Shown here one piece after another: positions 60,211-64,000 of a stretch of DNA of 64,000 bases. The notes under the pieces were generated by a model. That model had not been told where the DNA came from, searched no databases, and was given only the letters and a program-made list of their open reading frames with translations. The DNA lies in NCBI GenBank assembly GCA_944990035.1, contig CALYLX010000126.1:2232001-2296000 (forward strand), read 5' to 3'. Position numbers and translations under genes: made by a program. The DNA is from Clitopilus passeckerianus. Its lineage: Eukaryota; Basidiomycota; Agaricomycetes; Agaricales; Entolomataceae. The first letter of the stretch is position 1; each line of letters opens with the position of its first letter.

Positions 60211-61562
60211 GCCCGATGGAGGAGCAAAATTCTTCCACGAACATAGGTGCTGACACTTACTTCAATCATCTTCGAAACCAAATACCTTGCAAAGAAAATC
60301 TCCACAAGAACGACGGCAACGTAGTGAGGAGAAAATGTTCCTCTCCGTCTCTAGCTATAAAATTTCACCGTAACAGGTGCCATGGCAAGATCGAGAAAAT
60401 ACTAACACCCCAGCCTATCCGATTCCGAGTAGCCAGACCAGATACTGTTCCAACATGGTGGGTGGCGGGCACAAAACCGTTGCTGTGATTGGTGATGAAT
60501 GTGATGAGGCTTGACTCGCAAGGAACATAGACGCTGAGAAAATTAGAGGAGCGTTCCTAAGACACGTCGCGTCGCGTCATGGGCTGATCTCCACAGATCT
60601 CTCTGACCGCGTCTGATGGGGTGACTCCCATTTTCGACAAAGGCACCGAGTGACTCTGAGCTGATTCTGAGATTCGTTATTGAGGTTGCTTCCGTGTCGG
60701 ATAATATATCTGGAAGGCGTTTCTTTGGAGATCAATCTAGACAAACTGGTAGAGAGACAAAGAATTTGTTGTTGTCGCTGTCGGAAGGGATGGACGTGTC
60801 TTCTACACTGTCACGGAAGGCTTGTTCACAATTACAGAGTGCCAGTGGATTGTTACCTTTTTGTCGGCGTTTGGGCGAGATAAATGGTGGGATTACCTAT
60901 GCAACACGGTCATTGTCAGCTTCAAAAACACGCGTGTCAGACGCGTCGTTGTCGCGCTGCGGTTGTCAGAGATAGATAACACCGGCTCCCGAGTGGTCGC
61001 GTTAGCGATCATGGACGTTTTTGTGGGTCCAATACGCGTCTCATTTCGCGGTGTCGTGACAGATCTTCAGGAGAATACGGATCAAAATGCCTTGAGCGCG
61101 TGTGTAGTTATGTGCGAAGCTGGAATGAAAACTCCTTTTAGAGTGAGATGAGTATCGCATTGAAGTCGCGTTGAATGTGCGTGCTGTGCCAGAGTGCACT
61201 GGCAGATGGGAGCAGAAAGTGGGTCTTCGGCGGCCTGCGGCTGCAATATGGTGTTACAACGTGGGCATTGATATTGGTATCGTTGAAAGATTTTTCAGAA
61301 GAAATGTACTTGTGCTTTATTGGGCCTACAATAGTCAGTTCTACAGAGAATGACTCGTCTACATGTGAGAAGTGCTATCAGACTGACGGTGAAGGACAAA
61401 AGGATGAATCAAAAGGGACCCAGGAAAATGATCGGACTTCCAAAAATGGATGAGTGGGGTGTGATAGTACAGAGGGTGTGACCATTGTGACAAGAGATCG
61501 TTTTTTCCTTTCCCCCTCCTTCTCCATTGTTTCAGCGATTATGATTGATTTTTATATTCGAC
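60211..61562. other. Gene-free stretch
   Basis: Overlapping frames near 60680-61150 on the plus strand have no recognisable domain and no clear ATG-led exon chain. Nothing further is supported. Confidence 0.4.
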
Positions 61563-61568
61563 TATAAA
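61563..61568 (+). promoter_or_regulatory. Possible TATA element of the small low-complexity gene
   Basis: CTATAAATTTATA lies 39 bp upstream of the proposed ATG. This is close, so transcription would start almost at the ATG. Confidence 0.35.
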
Positions 61569-61601
61569 TTTATATCTTCATTCTTTCCTTTCAATCTCTG
61601 A

Positions 61602-62409
61602 ATGCCCGTCGTCCTCAACCAAATGCCTCGTCCCGTAACTGCAATTCATCCAACCCTCGTCGAGCTCAAGATGGTGAGTAACGGTCTCAATGGACTCCAA
61701 ACACGCGGTCTCATCGTTCATATCAGCTCAAGTCGCGACGCGCACTCAATTCTCTCCGCCGATCATGCTTAGCATCTCCTATCGAGGTCAGTCCAATTAT
61801 ATACAAGAAATCTTTCGAGGCTTACACGTCCTGATACAGATGCCAGAACCGTCGTCGTCAAAGCGTCGCACAACATCCAAGCCCTACTCTCGACGCCGCT
61901 CACGAGGAGCAGACTCTGCCTCATTGCATACACAAGGACACCCCTTCGATCAACTACCCTGGATTTCAGCACTTGACGAGGAGCCGAACTTCCAGAACCC
62001 CTGGGACATTGCTGATCTCTCCCAGATCCCTGAACCTTCTTCCTCAGCATCATCACGCGTAGCTGCCCCCGTGTCCGGGCCTGGACCTGTTCGCCGTCGA
62101 AAGACTTCCCTACGATCGAGTCCATTCTCTTCATCTCCGTCCTCAGCCTCTTCACCCCAACCGCGCGAAACCCCAATGCTACGGCAATCTTCACCCTTCT
62201 CGATAACTTCACCTTGCGAAACCCCATCACATCCTCGATCTCGCGCCACCCTTCCTCAAACACCTCCTCCGCGCTCCCCATTCAACCCTTCTCGTGTACT
62301 CTTCCGGCATCTCATGCCTGTGCTTTCCTACTCGGATTCACATCACAACGGTTCGGATTCTGAACCATGTACTACTAGCGGTTTCCTACCGGCCTTCCAG
62401 CTTCGATAG
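61602..62409 (+). CDS. Ser/Pro/Arg-rich protein of unknown function
   Basis: Three exons are proposed: 61602-61673 (MPVVLNQMPRPVTAIHPTLV...), 61727-61786 (LKSRRALNSLRRSCLASPIE) and 61840-62409. Introns start GTGAGT and GTCAGT and end CAG, and all junctions are in phase, giving 233 residues. The third exon encodes a basic stretch (RRTTSKPYSRRRSRGAD), a more structured patch (HPFDQLPWISALDEEPNFQNPWDIADL) and a long Ser/Pro/Arg-rich part. There is no recognised domain. The composition suggests a nuclear or phospho-regulated protein, which is inference. An ORF reading through the introns from 61690 is a possible alternative. Confidence 0.6.
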
Positions 62410-63945
62410 CCGGGTGTAACATATTCAACATCGGTTTCTCGTGGTTTCCTCGACTGTAACAACGCTTCTATTGCACATATTTCATGGCTGCATACCATTG
62501 CTCATCGACCTCTGCTTCAATCTCGTCCTCCATATTTCGCTCAGAAAATAACGAACGCCACGATCTTTACATTGCAACAACTGCATTATCAAACGGACCC
62601 AGCTTCCTGTGGACTCCATGTACCGCAATACTGTATCTCACCAATATTTCACCTTCTCTTCAGAATTATCCACCGCATTCGACATCTGCCCAGTTATTTA
62701 TCCTTCGAGTTATTAGCATCGTTGCCTTGGCGGTTATCACCGACCAACCACCCATTGCATTGCCCTAGGGCTTTGCATCATCTACTTCTGCTTCTAACAC
62801 CTGCATATTACCTCTGCTACATACTGGTACCCGTCGCATATACTGAACCTCTCCTTCGTCCATACGTCCCGCTCGCCGCATTCGTTCTCGATTCGCTGTT
62901 CGAATCTGTTGTTACATACATCCGTGTACTCTCGCAGTCGTGACTTCCCGGCTTCAGACCGAGTTGGCATCGACTCTACCTGCTATCAATGCATATCGTT
63001 TCAATTTCATTCCAATCCCTGTTGGATCATGATTCATGATCCAAGCTCTGGTCTGCACCTAGTCTGCACCCCAGAGTTAGGCGCAATTACCCTGAACCGT
63101 ACCGAGTCGGCCTGGTCAATGTAATTGACAGCTCCTTTCGTCAGATCTCTGTGAGAGTCTGTCTACTCAATCATCCCTCCAACATTGCTGATTACTCGTC
63201 GCTTCGTAGCAGCATTGCTATCGTCATGTTCCTGGACGAGGCACTCTCCGGATAGGAGTTTAGCGGCGCAAGATTACAGTTAGAGAGCTCAAACGGACAC
63301 GTCGGTGGTTGCGTCGGCTAATAGAATGCCCCTCTCAAGCCGTCAGCTGTTTCCCAGATAAGAATACATTCAGACTAGAAGACAAGCCAGTAGTTGAATT
63401 ACGGTCCTGTTTTCCGAATATTTGTCATTTGTGGGATTTCGGACTCTGCGCTGACCATTAACTAGTCCATAATTCGTAATTACAATCATCTTTGTGATCT
63501 ACACCAGAGTAACGCCATGACGAGTGTGGAGAAAATGAAGTGAATGCTGCTTGAAGAGACCGAACAGGTGGGAAAGAGACGTTGATGAGACCGGGCGTAG
63601 AGATGTCGAGAAGCCCATGGTAGACTCTCTATGAAGATCAGCTGTCAGCTTTTTAGCTTTTTCTCATCTAGTATCCTATCCGACAACGGAGGAGCCTTCA
63701 GCAATGACCTAGTATGCAACTTTGCTTGACTATTGGATGTCGAGCAGCCAAAGTGGCAAATCTTCGGCCGATAGACTCGGATAGAACATCGCAGTCTCTG
63801 ATTGGTTCGTTCCAGTAGATCGCGAGCCGCAACATTAGGTGGGCTAGCCAGGAGCCAATCACAGAGTCAAAAAATGTGGATTGGGCTGGAAGAACAAAAT
63901 TAACAGGACAGGACAAGTCTGAGTGGGGGTGGACTACGGTCCGTC
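62410..63945. other. Gene-free stretch, 1.5 kb
   Basis: Pyrimidine-rich DNA after 62409 is probably 3' UTR of the preceding gene. Frames at 62484-62943 are hydrophobic or Pro/Leu-rich but lack any recognisable family. Nothing else is supported. Confidence 0.4.
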
Positions 63946-64000
63946 ATGTCGTCGCTTGTGAATCCACTTGTCCTCCCGAGTCAGGAAATCGCCAAAACAG
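63946..64000 (+). CDS. Possible start of a gene cut by the window edge
   Basis: The ATG at 63946 opens a frame reading MSSLVNPLVLPSQEIAKT to the window end. The composition is protein-like, but only 18 codons are visible and I cannot name it. Confidence 0.3.
   Translation, partial: MSSLVNPLVLPSQEIAKT

Noticed and set aside
60680..61453. Plus-strand frames of 60-109 codons after the structured RNA candidate
   Set aside because: Most lack an ATG start, they lie in three different frames and no recognisable motif appears.
62484..62943. Small hydrophobic membrane protein
   Set aside because: Two overlapping frames are merely Leu/Pro/His-rich and lie in pyrimidine-rich 3' flanking DNA.

Overview
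The window looks like nuclear DNA of a filamentous basidiomycete, most likely an Agaricomycete. Genes are split by many very short GT-AG introns (about 50-70 nt), both strands are used evenly, spacing is tight, and the predicted proteins have basidiomycete-type architectures. Genes were called by reading exons across splice sites, since single-frame ORFs show only fragments of most of them.

Layout. 1-5.8 kb is poor in recognisable genes: one uncertain orphan gene, a degenerate direct repeat and a tRNA-like remnant. 5.8-13.8 kb holds an H15 (linker-histone fold) protein with a Q/P-rich tail, a tiny three-exon metallothionein, a conserved protein of unknown function, NTF2 and a secreted GH88-type hydrolase. 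15.1-35.0 kb is a dense housekeeping block: a BCS1-type AAA ATPase, a Vps1-like dynamin, TATA-binding protein, the ALG3 mannosyltransferase, a 2OG-Fe(II) prolyl-hydroxylase-like enzyme, the DEAD-box rRNA helicase RRP3, TRAPP-II subunit Trs130/TRAPPC10 and mitochondrial SCOT. At 35.5 kb lies a tRNA-Ser(GCT) gene with a 14-nt intron. 36.1-44.8 kb holds an AGC-type kinase whose frame breaks at the DFG motif, a SMI1/KNR4 protein and a membrane-anchored aldehyde dehydrogenase.

45-64 kb is more accessory. It holds an orphan gene, a flavin-containing monooxygenase, two tandem paralogues of an unrecognised family (one frameshifted), HSP90 and a small low-complexity protein. About 300-bp repeats occur in two clusters of opposite orientation, at 47.7-49.2 kb and 58.5-59.7 kb, bracketing the monooxygenase-orphan-HSP90 segment. 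A candidate structured RNA sits at about 60.1 kb.

The recognised genes do not form one pathway. They are mostly independent housekeeping functions: transcription, nuclear transport, ribosome biogenesis, vesicle traffic, N-glycosylation and ketone-body metabolism. Stress functions (metallothionein, HSP90) and one secreted carbohydrate-active enzyme are added. The best candidates for something undescribed are the inverted repeat clusters with the adjoining structured-RNA candidate, the orphan tandem family and the conserved unknown protein at 9.7-11.2 kb.
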